A model generated the notes under the pieces. The model was not told the DNA's origin. It searched no databases and worked only from the letters and a program-made list of their open reading frames with translations. Shown in pieces: positions 6,102-13,632 of a stretch of DNA of 16,974 nucleotides. The stretch comes from an uncultured Eubacterium sp. (GTDB taxonomy: Bacteria > Bacillota > Clostridia > Lachnospirales > Lachnospiraceae). The stretch lies in contig NZ_CAKRAS010000059.1 in NCBI RefSeq assembly GCF_934295145.1, positions 1-16,974 on the forward strand, in the 5' to 3' direction. How positions within the stretch are numbered: the stretch's first letter is position 1; each line of letters begins with the position of its first letter. The position numbers were made by a program, and so were the translations under genes.

Positions 6102-7211
6102 TTATTGATTTGCTTTTTTCTTTTCCTCTTCAAGCTCATGAATACGCGCTAAAGCCGCCTGTAATTCCTGATTTTTTTCATCCAATTCCTGATTCTTCTC
6201 ATCCAATTCCTGATTCTTCTCATCCAGTTCCTGATTCTTTTCATCCAGTTCCTGATTCTTCTCACCTAATTTCTGATTTATAAGATCCAGTTCTTTTCCT
6301 TTTTGTTTCAAATCCTCCTGCATCTCATCAATCATCAACTGCACAGTATTCCGGTCAAGTTCCTGTAATTCTTTCGAAAACATATCCATCACTCCTTCGA
6401 TATTTCGACAGATGTCATAGATTTGTTCATAGTATGCTCTGAACTCGGGATACTGCTCGATAATCGCAACAATCATTTCCGGATCATCTATACAAAAGAA
6501 CGCAATCCATGCATCAAGTCGACTGTTTATCAGATACTTATTTTCTTTATTTTGCTGAATATTTTTAAAATTGTCAAGCGCTACGAATACATATTTTTGC
6601 AGCAGATTAAATTCCAGTCCCGAATCTGATTTTTGCCCGAAAGAATGAATATATACATCTGGAAATTTTTTAAATTCTGCAGGACTGTTTTCAAACAGCA
6701 CAATTGTATATACATCTTTGATGTCTTTGTAACTGAATTTTTTCTTTCGTTCACTTCGCACCCGCTTATACTGCCGCAACAGCAAATCTGCGGAATAGCA
6801 GGCACTTCTTTCTCCCGGAAACTTATACCCAATTTTTTGAATTTCCAGATTTGCAATGCTGCCATTGGAAAGCTGCACTACAATATCCATAATAACAAGT
6901 GATGATTCATCTGCCAGTCGTGTTCCATCATTTGGTAAAACTTCCATCACATGAACCTCCTGCTTTAATAACAGAGACAATAACTCATCAATACGCTCTG
7001 GTGTTGACTCTGGATTCAAAATCTCTTTACTCACAAAATCATACATCACTTTTACTCCCCGCGCTCCAGTGCAAAAATCAAGAAATTCCTCCTGCCGTTC
7101 TTCTTCCCACGAATAAAACGTACTCCACATCTTTTCGTTGTTGTTAATCTCTTTCAAAATTGCTTCTCTGGTCTGCAGCATAGGAAAATAATCTCGTAAC
7201 TTTTTTGTCAT
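6102..7211 (-). CDS. PD-(D/E)XK nuclease-family (Rpn/transposase-like) protein with repeat coiled-coil tail
   Basis: This 369-aa protein resembles the PD-(D/E)XK family annotated as putative transposase or recombination-promoting nuclease. The nuclease core lies at about residues 60-180. It contains MDIVVQLSNGSIANLEIQ (108-125), in which Asp109 and Glu123-x-Gln125 match the family's D...ExQ variant of the active site, followed by the conserved SACYSADLLLRQY helix (136-148). Residues 303-365 form a Lys/Glu/Gln coiled coil, including five heptads of the DEKNQEL type. The longest frame begins at 7229, but GGAGGAGG lies 8 nt before the ATG at 7211, so I use that start. The protein probably acts on DNA; activity and true mobility are unproven. 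A structured element lies just upstream. Confidence 0.82.
   Translation of the reverse strand: MTKKLRDYFPMLQTREAILKEINNNEKMWSTFYSWEEERQEEFLDFCTGARGVKVMYDFVSKEILNPESTPERIDELLSLLLKQEVHVMEVLPNDGTRLADESSLVIMDIVVQLSNGSIANLEIQKIGYKFPGERSACYSADLLLRQYKRVRSERKKKFSYKDIKDVYTIVLFENSPAEFKKFPDVYIHSFGQKSDSGLEFNLLQKYVFVALDNFKNIQQNKENKYLINSRLDAWIAFFCIDDPEMIVAIIEQYPEFRAYYEQIYDICRNIEGVMDMFSKELQELDRNTVQLMIDEMQEDLKQKGKELDLINQKLGEKNQELDEKNQELDEKNQELDEKNQELDEKNQELQAALARIHELEEEKKKANQ
6165..6269 (-). repeat. 21-bp tandem repeat (five units) inside the PD-(D/E)XK gene
   Basis: Five consecutive 21-bp units encode LGEKNQE followed by four copies of LDEKNQE. The central units are nearly identical at the DNA level, which implies recent copying. 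Each unit is one coiled-coil heptad, so gain or loss of units keeps the frame and changes only the length of the coil. Confidence 0.9.
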
Positions 7212-7249
7212 GCAAACAACCTCCTCCATATGAAATATTTACATATTTA

Positions 7250-7408
7250 AAGCGGACATTCGCAATCCGCTTCCGCTACTTGCTCATGAACGCAGTCGCT
7301 TTGCGACCTGTCAGTGGGAGCTTTTAACTCCCACTGGTTAAGTATCCCCCTTACCCACCACTTAGTGCTCTACGCGCTTGAAGCGGGGAAATGCTTATTC
7401 TGCGTTCA
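7250..7408 (+). ncRNA. Candidate multi-branched structured RNA or repeat element
   Basis: No gene is seen, but the segment folds into nested helices. A first hairpin is AAGCGGA (7250-7256) with TCCGCTT (7266-7272). A 9-bp closing stem, 7287-7295 with 7400-7408, encloses three more helices. These are TCGC-ttt-GCGA (7296-7306), a perfect 9-bp hairpin CAGTGGGAG/CTCCCACTG (7312-7320/7328-7336), and a longer stem, 7340-7349 with 7385-7396. The last stem includes a U-G pair (7343-7393) that would be an A-C mismatch on the other strand, which favours plus-strand transcription. No promoter or terminator is evident, so it may instead be a repeat or the leader of the minus-strand gene. No known RNA class is recognised. 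Confidence 0.5.
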
Positions 7409-7700
7409 AGTTTCACTAGCCTTCTTTTCTTTCTATTTTCATAGTTTAACTAATACAATGTATCACTCTGTTTTTCTTGATATTTACCGAATCGGCGCAA
7501 CAATATTTAGACTGCTCGTAAGATATCACCACTCTGATAACTATGCAATTTTATCTGAATCAGATTTGTTTGAAGAACGATAGCATGAATATATACCACT
7601 TCCCCCTGACCGTCAACCATAAATTTTTCTGCATTTCTTACACTATACAAATTGCACAACACGCATTTTTTCCCACAAATCCTTTATTTTCAAGGCATGC
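7409..7700. other. Intergenic region without recognised features
   Basis: This AT-rich spacer lies between the structured element and the aspS terminator. The only structure noted is a small dyad, ATCTGA-A-TCAGAT (7553-7565). Open frames crossing it have no ribosome site and show no family resemblance. Confidence 0.55.
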
Positions 7701-7746
7701 AAAAAGCAGGAGCAGAAAATTCTCAGATTTTCCACTCCCGCTTTTT
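7701..7746 (-). terminator. Rho-independent terminator of hisS-aspS
   Basis: Arms of 20 nt (7727-7746 and 7701-7720 read on the minus strand) with a 6-nt loop end in TTTTT. Three positions pair only as G-U in minus-strand RNA and would be A-C mismatches in plus-strand RNA. The structure is therefore built to stop leftward transcription from aspS. Confidence 0.88.
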
Positions 7747-7770
7747 ACTCATTTTTATGCAATTTTACAA

Positions 7771-9576
7771 TTACTCCTCTTCTGTTGTCTCTTCCGGAAG
7801 TTTGATTGCAAGTCCAAGTTCTTCTAACTGTTTCTCATCTACCGTACCTGGAGCTTCTGTCATCAGACAGGAAGCATCTTTTACTTTCGGGAATGCGATA
7901 ACGTCACGGATAGAATCTGCATGTACCATATGCATTACCATACGATCTAAGCCGTAAGCCAGTCCTGCGTGTGGCGGTACACCGTACTTGAATGCGGAGA
8001 GCAGGAAACCAAACTGATCCCATGCACGCTCTTTTGTAAATCCAAGTACCTCAAACATTTTCTCCTGAATATCATCCTGATGGATACGGACAGAACCGCC
8101 GCCAAGCTCAGTACCGTTTAATACGATATCATATGCTTTTGCACGAACAGCGCCCGGATCAGAATCGATCTTATCCCAATCCTCTTCCATTGGCATAGTA
8201 AACGGATGATGCATTGCCATATAACGATTCTCTTCATCGGACCACTCCAGTAACGGGAACTCTGTTACCCAGAGGAAGTTGTACTGGTTCGGATCCAGCA
8301 GGTTCAGCTCTTTTGCCATATGAAGTCTTAATGCGCCAAGAACTGCCCAGACAACTTTATTTTTATCTGCAGCGAATAACAGCAGATCGCCCGGCTTTCC
8401 TTCCATAGCTTCTACTAATGCTGCAAGTTCTTCCTCTGTCATGAATTTTGCAAAAGAAGATTTGTATGTGCCATCTTCATTTACACACAGATAAGCCAGA
8501 CCTTTTGCTCCGTATGTTTTTGCCAGATCAACCAGTTTATCGATCTGTTTACGTCCCATGGAAGCTTTGCCCGGAACAGCGATACCACGTACGCTGCCGC
8601 CGTTCTCTAATGCACCGGTAAATACACCGAATCCACAGTCTTTTACCACGTCAGATACGTCATGTAATTCCATGCCAAAACGGGTATCCGGTTTGTCAGA
8701 ACCGTAACGATCCATAGCATCCTGCCATGTCATACGCGGAAGCGGGATCTGTACATCCACACCGATTGCCTCTTTGAATACATATTTTAACAGACGCTCA
8801 TTTACATCTAATACGTCATCTACATCTACAAAAGACAGTTCCATGTCCGCCTGTGTAAACTCCGGCTGACGGTCAGCACGTAAATCCTCATCACGGAAAC
8901 ATTTTGTAATCTGGAAATAACGGTCATATCCGGAACACATCAACAGCTGTTTAAATAACTGTGGAGACTGCGGAAGCGCATAAAAACTTCCCGGATGCAC
9001 ACGGCTCGGTACCAGATAATCTCTTGCTCCCTCCGGAGTGGATTTTGTCAGAACCGGTGTCTCAATCTCGATAAAGCCTTCTTTTGCCATGAAATCACGC
9101 ATCAGATAAGCCACTTTGCTTCTCAGCATCAGGTTACGCTGTAAGTCCGGACGACGAAGATCCAGGTAACGGTATTTCAGACGGATTTCATCTTTTGTCT
9201 GAGAATTCTCCTCAATATGGAAAGGCGGTGTATCAGACTCAGAAAGGATACGAAGACTTTCTGCAATTACTTCGATATCACCTGTTTTTAAGTTTTCATT
9301 TACTGCTGCGGAACGTTTCTGGATCTTACCAACAACAGCGATAACGTACTCACTTCTGAGTGTCTCTGCTTTTGCAAATCCGTCACTTCCTACACTGTTT
9401 TCATCAAATACGATCTGAAGCAGACCGGAACGGTCTCTCAGATCAATAAAGATCAGGCTGCCCAGATTTCTTCTTCTCTGTACCCATCCCATTACGGTAA
9501 CGGTACTTCCGATATCTGCGCTGGATACCTCTGTACATCTATGGGATCTTTTCAATCCACGCATGGACTCTGCCAT
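7771..9576 (-). CDS. aspS: Aspartate--tRNA ligase (AspRS), bacterial type
   Basis: This enzyme charges tRNA-Asp with aspartate using ATP. The 601-aa length is normal for bacterial AspRS. An N-terminal OB-fold anticodon domain covers residues 1-110 (VMGWVQRRRNLGSLIFIDLR). The class II catalytic core has motif 2 FRDEDLRADRQPEFTQ (227-242) and motif 3 GLDRMVM (542-548). The bacteria-specific GAD insertion lies at about 310-415. Leu38 in RRRNLG matches the E. coli-like, discriminating enzymes rather than the His found in non-discriminating ones; this is inference from one position. AGGAGG lies 9 nt before the ATG. The gene follows hisS by 78 bp with no terminator between, so the two are cotranscribed. 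Confidence 0.97.
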   Translation of the reverse strand: MAESMRGLKRSHRCTEVSSADIGSTVTVMGWVQRRRNLGSLIFIDLRDRSGLLQIVFDENSVGSDGFAKAETLRSEYVIAVVGKIQKRSAAVNENLKTGDIEVIAESLRILSESDTPPFHIEENSQTKDEIRLKYRYLDLRRPDLQRNLMLRSKVAYLMRDFMAKEGFIEIETPVLTKSTPEGARDYLVPSRVHPGSFYALPQSPQLFKQLLMCSGYDRYFQITKCFRDEDLRADRQPEFTQADMELSFVDVDDVLDVNERLLKYVFKEAIGVDVQIPLPRMTWQDAMDRYGSDKPDTRFGMELHDVSDVVKDCGFGVFTGALENGGSVRGIAVPGKASMGRKQIDKLVDLAKTYGAKGLAYLCVNEDGTYKSSFAKFMTEEELAALVEAMEGKPGDLLLFAADKNKVVWAVLGALRLHMAKELNLLDPNQYNFLWVTEFPLLEWSDEENRYMAMHHPFTMPMEEDWDKIDSDPGAVRAKAYDIVLNGTELGGGSVRIHQDDIQEKMFEVLGFTKERAWDQFGFLLSAFKYGVPPHAGLAYGLDRMVMHMVHADSIRDVIAFPKVKDASCLMTEAPGTVDEKQLEELGLAIKLPEETTEEE

Positions 9577-9654
9577 AATTTATTCCTCCTGTAATCACTC
9601 ATGCACACTGCATTTTTATTTTCAAAAACCTACAATTTACATCAGCTTCATTTT

Positions 9655-10902
9655 TTATTTAAAAAATTCTACGAACTCCTCGTAACCTTCCTTGGAAAGC
9701 TGCTCTTTCTGGAATTTTTTATTTTTATTCATGCGGACAACCAGTACCTGCTCGCCGTTTGCACGTGCCTGCTGTGCCTGTCCGATCACTTCACTGAGTT
9801 TGTCTCCCGGATATCCTTTTTCAATCAGATATGCGGTCTTTTTCGGCTGCTCCGGAATCTTGAATCCGTTCTCCATCAGAAGCAGGATGATACGCTCAAA
9901 TCCGATGGAAAATCCGCAAGCCGGAACATCTTTTCCGGTGAAGTTTCCAACCATCTTGTCGTAACGTCCGCCGCCACCGCAGCTTCCGCCAAACTCCGGA
10001 ATCGCAATCTCAAAAATAGTTCCTGTATAGTAAGACATGCCTCGTACTAACGTTGGATCAAATACCAGCTCAAAAGATGCCATCTTCGTTGCATTTACTG
10101 CAGATGCGATCTCTTTCATGTTCTGAACAATCTCTGCATCCAGATAATCGCCTAAGGTGTCTGCCAGATAGCTGATGCCATCCTCTGCCTGCTCCACACC
10201 AGTGAACAGGGACAGATATTTATCGATTGCTTCCTGTGCATAACCTTCTTTTGCAAGCTCCTCTGCAACGCCTTCCAGACCAATCTTGTCCATCTTGTCC
10301 AGAATGATAAATACGGTATCAAATTCTTCCTCTGCAAATCCACTGTAAGCTGCCATTGCTTTTAAGATACGGCGCTCATTGATACGAATCTCAAAATTTT
10401 TGAATCCAAGTTTGCCAAGTGTGGTTGTAGTTGCAAGGATCAGTTCGATCTCTGCCAGGTTGGACGGCTCGCCAAGAATATCAATATCACACTGCATGAA
10501 CTGACGATAACGACCTCTCTGCGGACGGTCTGCACGCCATACATTTCCCATCTGAAGTGCCTTAAATGGGGATGGCAGATCATTTGCATGGTTTGCATAG
10601 TAACGGCAAAGCGGTACAGTCAGATCATATCTCATACCGAAGTCAACCAGATCAGCCTCACTCTGTGCTGTCTCTAATTTCAATTTCTCTCCACGTTTTA
10701 ATACTTTGAAAATCAGTTTCTCATTTTCTCCGCCCTGCTTGTTGCTCAGGTTTGCGATATCTTCCATACAAGGTGTCTCGATCGGGGTAAATCCGAATGC
10801 ACGATAAGTCTCTTTGATCACGCTCTGTACATAATCACGGATCTGCATCTCATCCGGCATAATATCTTTCATACCGTTTACCGGTTTTTTCTTTAAAGCC
10901 AC
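9655..10902 (-). CDS. hisS: Histidine--tRNA ligase (HisRS), with archaeal/eukaryote-like sequence features
   Basis: This enzyme charges tRNA-His with histidine. The class II core shows motif 2 GNVWRADRPQRGRYRQFMQCD (within 119-139), the histidine-binding LVRGMSYYTG (285-294) and motif 3 GFSIGFERIIL (330-340). A C-terminal anticodon-binding domain follows (about 353-415). Length is 415 aa. The stretch QCDIDILGE, the INERRIL segment (174-180) and LDKMDKIGLEGV (201-212) look closer to archaeal and eukaryotic HisRS than to the E. coli type (QFHQLG at the same place). The start is GTG at 10902, with GGAGG 7 nt upstream. It is the first gene of hisS-aspS, with its own promoter at 11032-11060. Confidence 0.96.
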   Translation of the reverse strand: MALKKKPVNGMKDIMPDEMQIRDYVQSVIKETYRAFGFTPIETPCMEDIANLSNKQGGENEKLIFKVLKRGEKLKLETAQSEADLVDFGMRYDLTVPLCRYYANHANDLPSPFKALQMGNVWRADRPQRGRYRQFMQCDIDILGEPSNLAEIELILATTTTLGKLGFKNFEIRINERRILKAMAAYSGFAEEEFDTVFIILDKMDKIGLEGVAEELAKEGYAQEAIDKYLSLFTGVEQAEDGISYLADTLGDYLDAEIVQNMKEIASAVNATKMASFELVFDPTLVRGMSYYTGTIFEIAIPEFGGSCGGGGRYDKMVGNFTGKDVPACGFSIGFERIILLLMENGFKIPEQPKKTAYLIEKGYPGDKLSEVIGQAQQARANGEQVLVVRMNKNKKFQKEQLSKEGYEEFVEFFK

Positions 10903-10919
10903 TGTATATCCTCCATTCC

Positions 10920-11017
10920 ATACAGATTGCTCTGTATATTATATTCCTTAAAAACAGACTTCCGACATCTGCTTTCGTATACACTACAAAACACAGATAT
11001 TTCTCATTTTCTGTGTT
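10920..11017 (-). promoter_or_regulatory. hisS leader with two hairpins
   Basis: The predicted 120-nt leader contains hairpin AACACAGA/TCTGTGTT (10990-10997 and 11010-11017, 12-nt loop). A 7-bp hairpin, ATACAGA-GCAA-TCTGTAT on the minus strand (10920-10937), sits just upstream of the ribosome site. The second could mask or expose the ribosome site. There is no T-box sequence and no full antiterminator set. Confidence 0.4.
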
Positions 11018-11031
11018 CACATACATAGTTT

Positions 11032-11060
11032 ATTATACGTTTGTGAGTTTGATATAGCAA
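11032..11060 (-). promoter_or_regulatory. Sigma-A promoter of hisS-aspS
   Basis: On the minus strand TTGCTA (11055-11060) and TATAAT (11032-11037) are separated by exactly 17 bp. The promoter begins 6 bp past the hemZ stop codon. hisS-aspS therefore has its own start, in addition to any read-through from hemZ. Confidence 0.8.
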
Positions 11061-11065
11061 GTGTT

Positions 11066-12802
11066 TTATATAAGCTGACCACAGTTTTTCAGCAATTCCC
11101 GCTTCCGCTCTACCATCTCATCCACACGATCCAGGTAATTTGTAATATCCTTTACATTTCCCACACGTTCAATACGCTTGCCATCCTCAAAAACAACTTT
11201 GGTGGTAGCACCTGCGCCAAGTGCCATAATTGTCTGTTTTTCTTCCATGATCAGAATATTGTACACACCGGCTTTTCCCGGTTTCGCGTATCCAACATTT
11301 TCAAAATTACCTGCCATATTTTTCTGGCGATACAAATAATATGGTTCCAGTCCCATCTCGTGACAGCACTCTGCGGTCAGATCGATGGTCTGCGCGGTAT
11401 TCTCGATATGCAGATCCTCATACTGTTCCTTCTGCATCCGAAGTCTGGCTGCACGTTTGATGGCCAGTGAATGAACTGTAATATTATCCGGATCCAGCTC
11501 TTCCAGCTGTCTCATAGTCTCACGTACATCCTCGATAGTCTCCTCCGGAAGTCCAACGATCAGATCCATGTTGATATTATCAAAACCAACTTCCCGTGCC
11601 AGTTTGAAACTGTCGATGGTCTGCTGCACGGTATGCTGACGACCGATGAGACGCAGCGTTTCTTCTTTCATTGTCTGTGGATTGATGGATATTCTGGAAA
11701 TATTGTGTTTATGGATCACTTCCAGTTTTTCTCTGGTGATGCTGTCTGGTCTGCCAGCCTCTACGGTAAACTCCAGAAGCTGTGTCTGCTTCCGCATCTT
11801 ACTACTTTCACAACAAGAACCTGAAGCATTGCCATGAGCTGCACCATTTTCAGAATCTACTCCAACCATAGAATTCTGTGTTTCATCTGCTGCATCTGCT
11901 TCATTCATATGTTCATCCACATAGATCATTCTGCCCTGCTCATCCGCAATTCCAAAATAGCTTCCGATCATAGTCAACAGACGATCCATCTGCTCTGCGG
12001 AAAGTGTCGTCGGTGTGCCTCCGCCAATATAAACGGAATTCAAAACCTTATGTTTACATGCCTCTGCTGTAAATGCAATTTCTTTCTCCAATGCGTCCAG
12101 ATATTCATCCATGCGGTTCGCCCATTTTGCCAACGGATAAGAGGTAAATGAACAATACAGGCACGTACTCGGACAAAACGGAATACCCACATACAGACTG
12201 TAGCCATTCTCATAATCAATGCGGCTCAGCAGTTCCAGTTCACGTTTTGCAACGGCCAGACTCAGCTCGATTTTTTCATCCGAAGCAAAATACGTTTCCT
12301 TCATATAAGAACGAATCTCATCTTCACTTTTCCCTTCCTCCAGTAATTCCATCGGAATCTTGGTCGGACGAATACCAGTCAATGTACCCCACGGAAGCGT
12401 CTTTCCTGCATACAACGTCAGCAGGTAATACAACTGCTGTTTTAACTCATTTTTTGTCTTTTTCCGATCTGCGAAATCAACCAGGACGCTGCCGCCCAGT
12501 GTCATTTTTTCTTCTGCAACGTCATTTTTCTTATTCTGTTCAACGGATTCTTCTGAACTCTGGTCTGTATTCTCTGTTTCTTCTTTTGCTATATTATTTT
12601 CTTCCTGCTGTTCCCGCTCATAAAACTTAAAATCAATCATGTGGTTTTTCCGGTCATAATTTACCACAAGATGAAATACACTCTCCGGGAACTCCTCCCG
12701 CGGCATGGCTTTTACAAGCACATCATGCTGTGGATAAAACGCTTTTACCAGAGAATGAATATCATACTCAAAATCCGGCTCATTTAACTGTACTGTAATC
12801 AT
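11066..12802 (-). CDS. hemZ: HemZ, radical-SAM coproporphyrinogen dehydrogenase-like protein
   Basis: This is a 578-aa radical SAM protein of the HemZ/HemN-like group, whose members are linked to oxygen-independent coproporphyrinogen III oxidation or heme handling. The 4Fe-4S cluster cysteines are Cys210, Cys214 and Cys217 in CPSTCLYC, followed by the SAM-binding YIGGGTPTTL (258-267) and EFTVEAGRPDSI (344-355). An N-terminal HemZ domain (1-200) precedes the core. Two low-complexity insertions are notable: an acidic one at about 63-98 (EEQQ...VAEEK) and one of about 55 aa at 285-340 between core strands. HemZ proteins are usually near 480-500 aa, so these explain the extra length. The ribosome site is weak (AAGGAAA). 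It sits between the MBL hydrolase and hisS. Confidence 0.92.
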   Translation of the reverse strand: MITVQLNEPDFEYDIHSLVKAFYPQHDVLVKAMPREEFPESVFHLVVNYDRKNHMIDFKFYEREQQEENNIAKEETENTDQSSEESVEQNKKNDVAEEKMTLGGSVLVDFADRKKTKNELKQQLYYLLTLYAGKTLPWGTLTGIRPTKIPMELLEEGKSEDEIRSYMKETYFASDEKIELSLAVAKRELELLSRIDYENGYSLYVGIPFCPSTCLYCSFTSYPLAKWANRMDEYLDALEKEIAFTAEACKHKVLNSVYIGGGTPTTLSAEQMDRLLTMIGSYFGIADEQGRMIYVDEHMNEADAADETQNSMVGVDSENGAAHGNASGSCCESSKMRKQTQLLEFTVEAGRPDSITREKLEVIHKHNISRISINPQTMKEETLRLIGRQHTVQQTIDSFKLAREVGFDNINMDLIVGLPEETIEDVRETMRQLEELDPDNITVHSLAIKRAARLRMQKEQYEDLHIENTAQTIDLTAECCHEMGLEPYYLYRQKNMAGNFENVGYAKPGKAGVYNILIMEEKQTIMALGAGATTKVVFEDGKRIERVGNVKDITNYLDRVDEMVERKRELLKNCGQLI

Positions 12803-12834
12803 ACTTATTTCCTTTTCCTATCTTTTTACGTCAC

Positions 12835-12889
12835 AAAAGGAATTTCCATAAATACAAATGCATCTACCTGTTTCATGAAAATTCCTTTT
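12835..12889 (-). terminator. Hairpin between the MBL hydrolase and hemZ, possible weak terminator
   Basis: In minus-strand RNA, 12875-12889 pairs with 12835-12849 (15 bp, one U-G, 25-nt loop) and ends in TTTT, directly after the MBL hydrolase stop. The U-G pair would be a C-A mismatch on the plus strand, supporting leftward use. The AT-rich stem and large loop suggest a weak terminator or a leader hairpin for hemZ. Confidence 0.5.
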
Positions 12890-12895
12890 AATTCC

Positions 12896-13528
12896 TTATG
12901 CTAAGTACATATTATACTGTTTCTCGTAACCAATCGTGGTACGTGCCTCATGTCCCGGCAGAACCGCAGTATCGTTTGGAAGCACAAACAGTTTTTCTTT
13001 TACGGAACGTACCAGATCTGACATGCTGCCACCCTTGAAATCCGTTCTTCCAACAGAACCGCAGAACAGGGTATCACCGCTTGCCAGCACTTTGTTTCCG
13101 TCAAAATAGTAACAGCATCCACCCTCAGTATGTCCCGGTGTGGAGATCACTTTGATTTTGAATCCGGCTAAATCCAGCACATCACCGTCTTTTGTATACA
13201 CGTCTGCATCGTAAGTCTCCGGATTACCAAACATTGCAGATACATTTTTCTGTATATCATGCATGGTAGTTTCTTCTTTTTGGCTTGCATACACGGAAAC
13301 ACCAAATGCATCTGCCACCATACGTGCATGATGTGCATGATCATAATGTCCATGTGTCAACAAAACTGCCTGTAATTTTAATCCGCGCTCTTTGATACGG
13401 CGAATAAGATCTGCTCCGTCTCCGCCCGGATCAATGATCACCATTTCTTTTGTATCGGCATTTACGATAAAGTAACAGTTTGTTCCGATATCGCCAACGT
13501 TATATTCTTCAATTCTTAAATCTGCCAT
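12896..13528 (-). CDS. MBL-fold metallo-hydrolase (glyoxalase II-like)
   Basis: This is a 210-aa metallo-beta-lactamase-fold hydrolase. The metal-binding THGHYDHAHH (residues 58-67, HxHxDH) is present. It is followed by the later ligands in HTEGGCC (His132), SGDTLF (Asp150) and PGHEA (His193). This compact form resembles YqgX/glyoxalase II-like proteins that may hydrolyse S-lactoyl or other thioesters, but the substrate is not known. The ribosome site GGAG lies 6 nt upstream of the ATG. It lies downstream of rel and upstream of hemZ, a common Clostridia arrangement. The tail ends NMYLA, shorter than in most relatives. Confidence 0.9.
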   Translation of the reverse strand: MADLRIEEYNVGDIGTNCYFIVNADTKEMVIIDPGGDGADLIRRIKERGLKLQAVLLTHGHYDHAHHARMVADAFGVSVYASQKEETTMHDIQKNVSAMFGNPETYDADVYTKDGDVLDLAGFKIKVISTPGHTEGGCCYYFDGNKVLASGDTLFCGSVGRTDFKGGSMSDLVRSVKEKLFVLPNDTAVLPGHEARTTIGYEKQYNMYLA

Positions 13529-13632
13529 ATACGCTCCTGTCTAAATACATCCCACATATTACACATGCAGTAAATGCGGTCAGTCATATCTATACTCTGT
13601 CAAACCATTTTACTAACCATACTTGTTGCTTA

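Noticed and set aside
6165..6269. CRISPR-like regular repeats
   Set aside because: The units abut with no spacers and encode a continuous coiled coil on the minus strand.
6068..6283. Plus-strand frame with Pro-Asp-Ser repeats
   Set aside because: The repetition is the antisense reading of the 21-bp tandem repeat in the PD-(D/E)XK gene; there is no ribosome site.
10903..11030. T-box riboswitch upstream of hisS
   Set aside because: No conserved T-box core (AGGGUGGNACCGCG-like) or terminator/antiterminator pair is visible, and the leader is too short.
13598..13603. Perfect TTGACA (minus strand) between rel and the MBL gene
   Set aside because: No acceptable -10 occurs 16-18 nt downstream, so a promoter cannot be supported.
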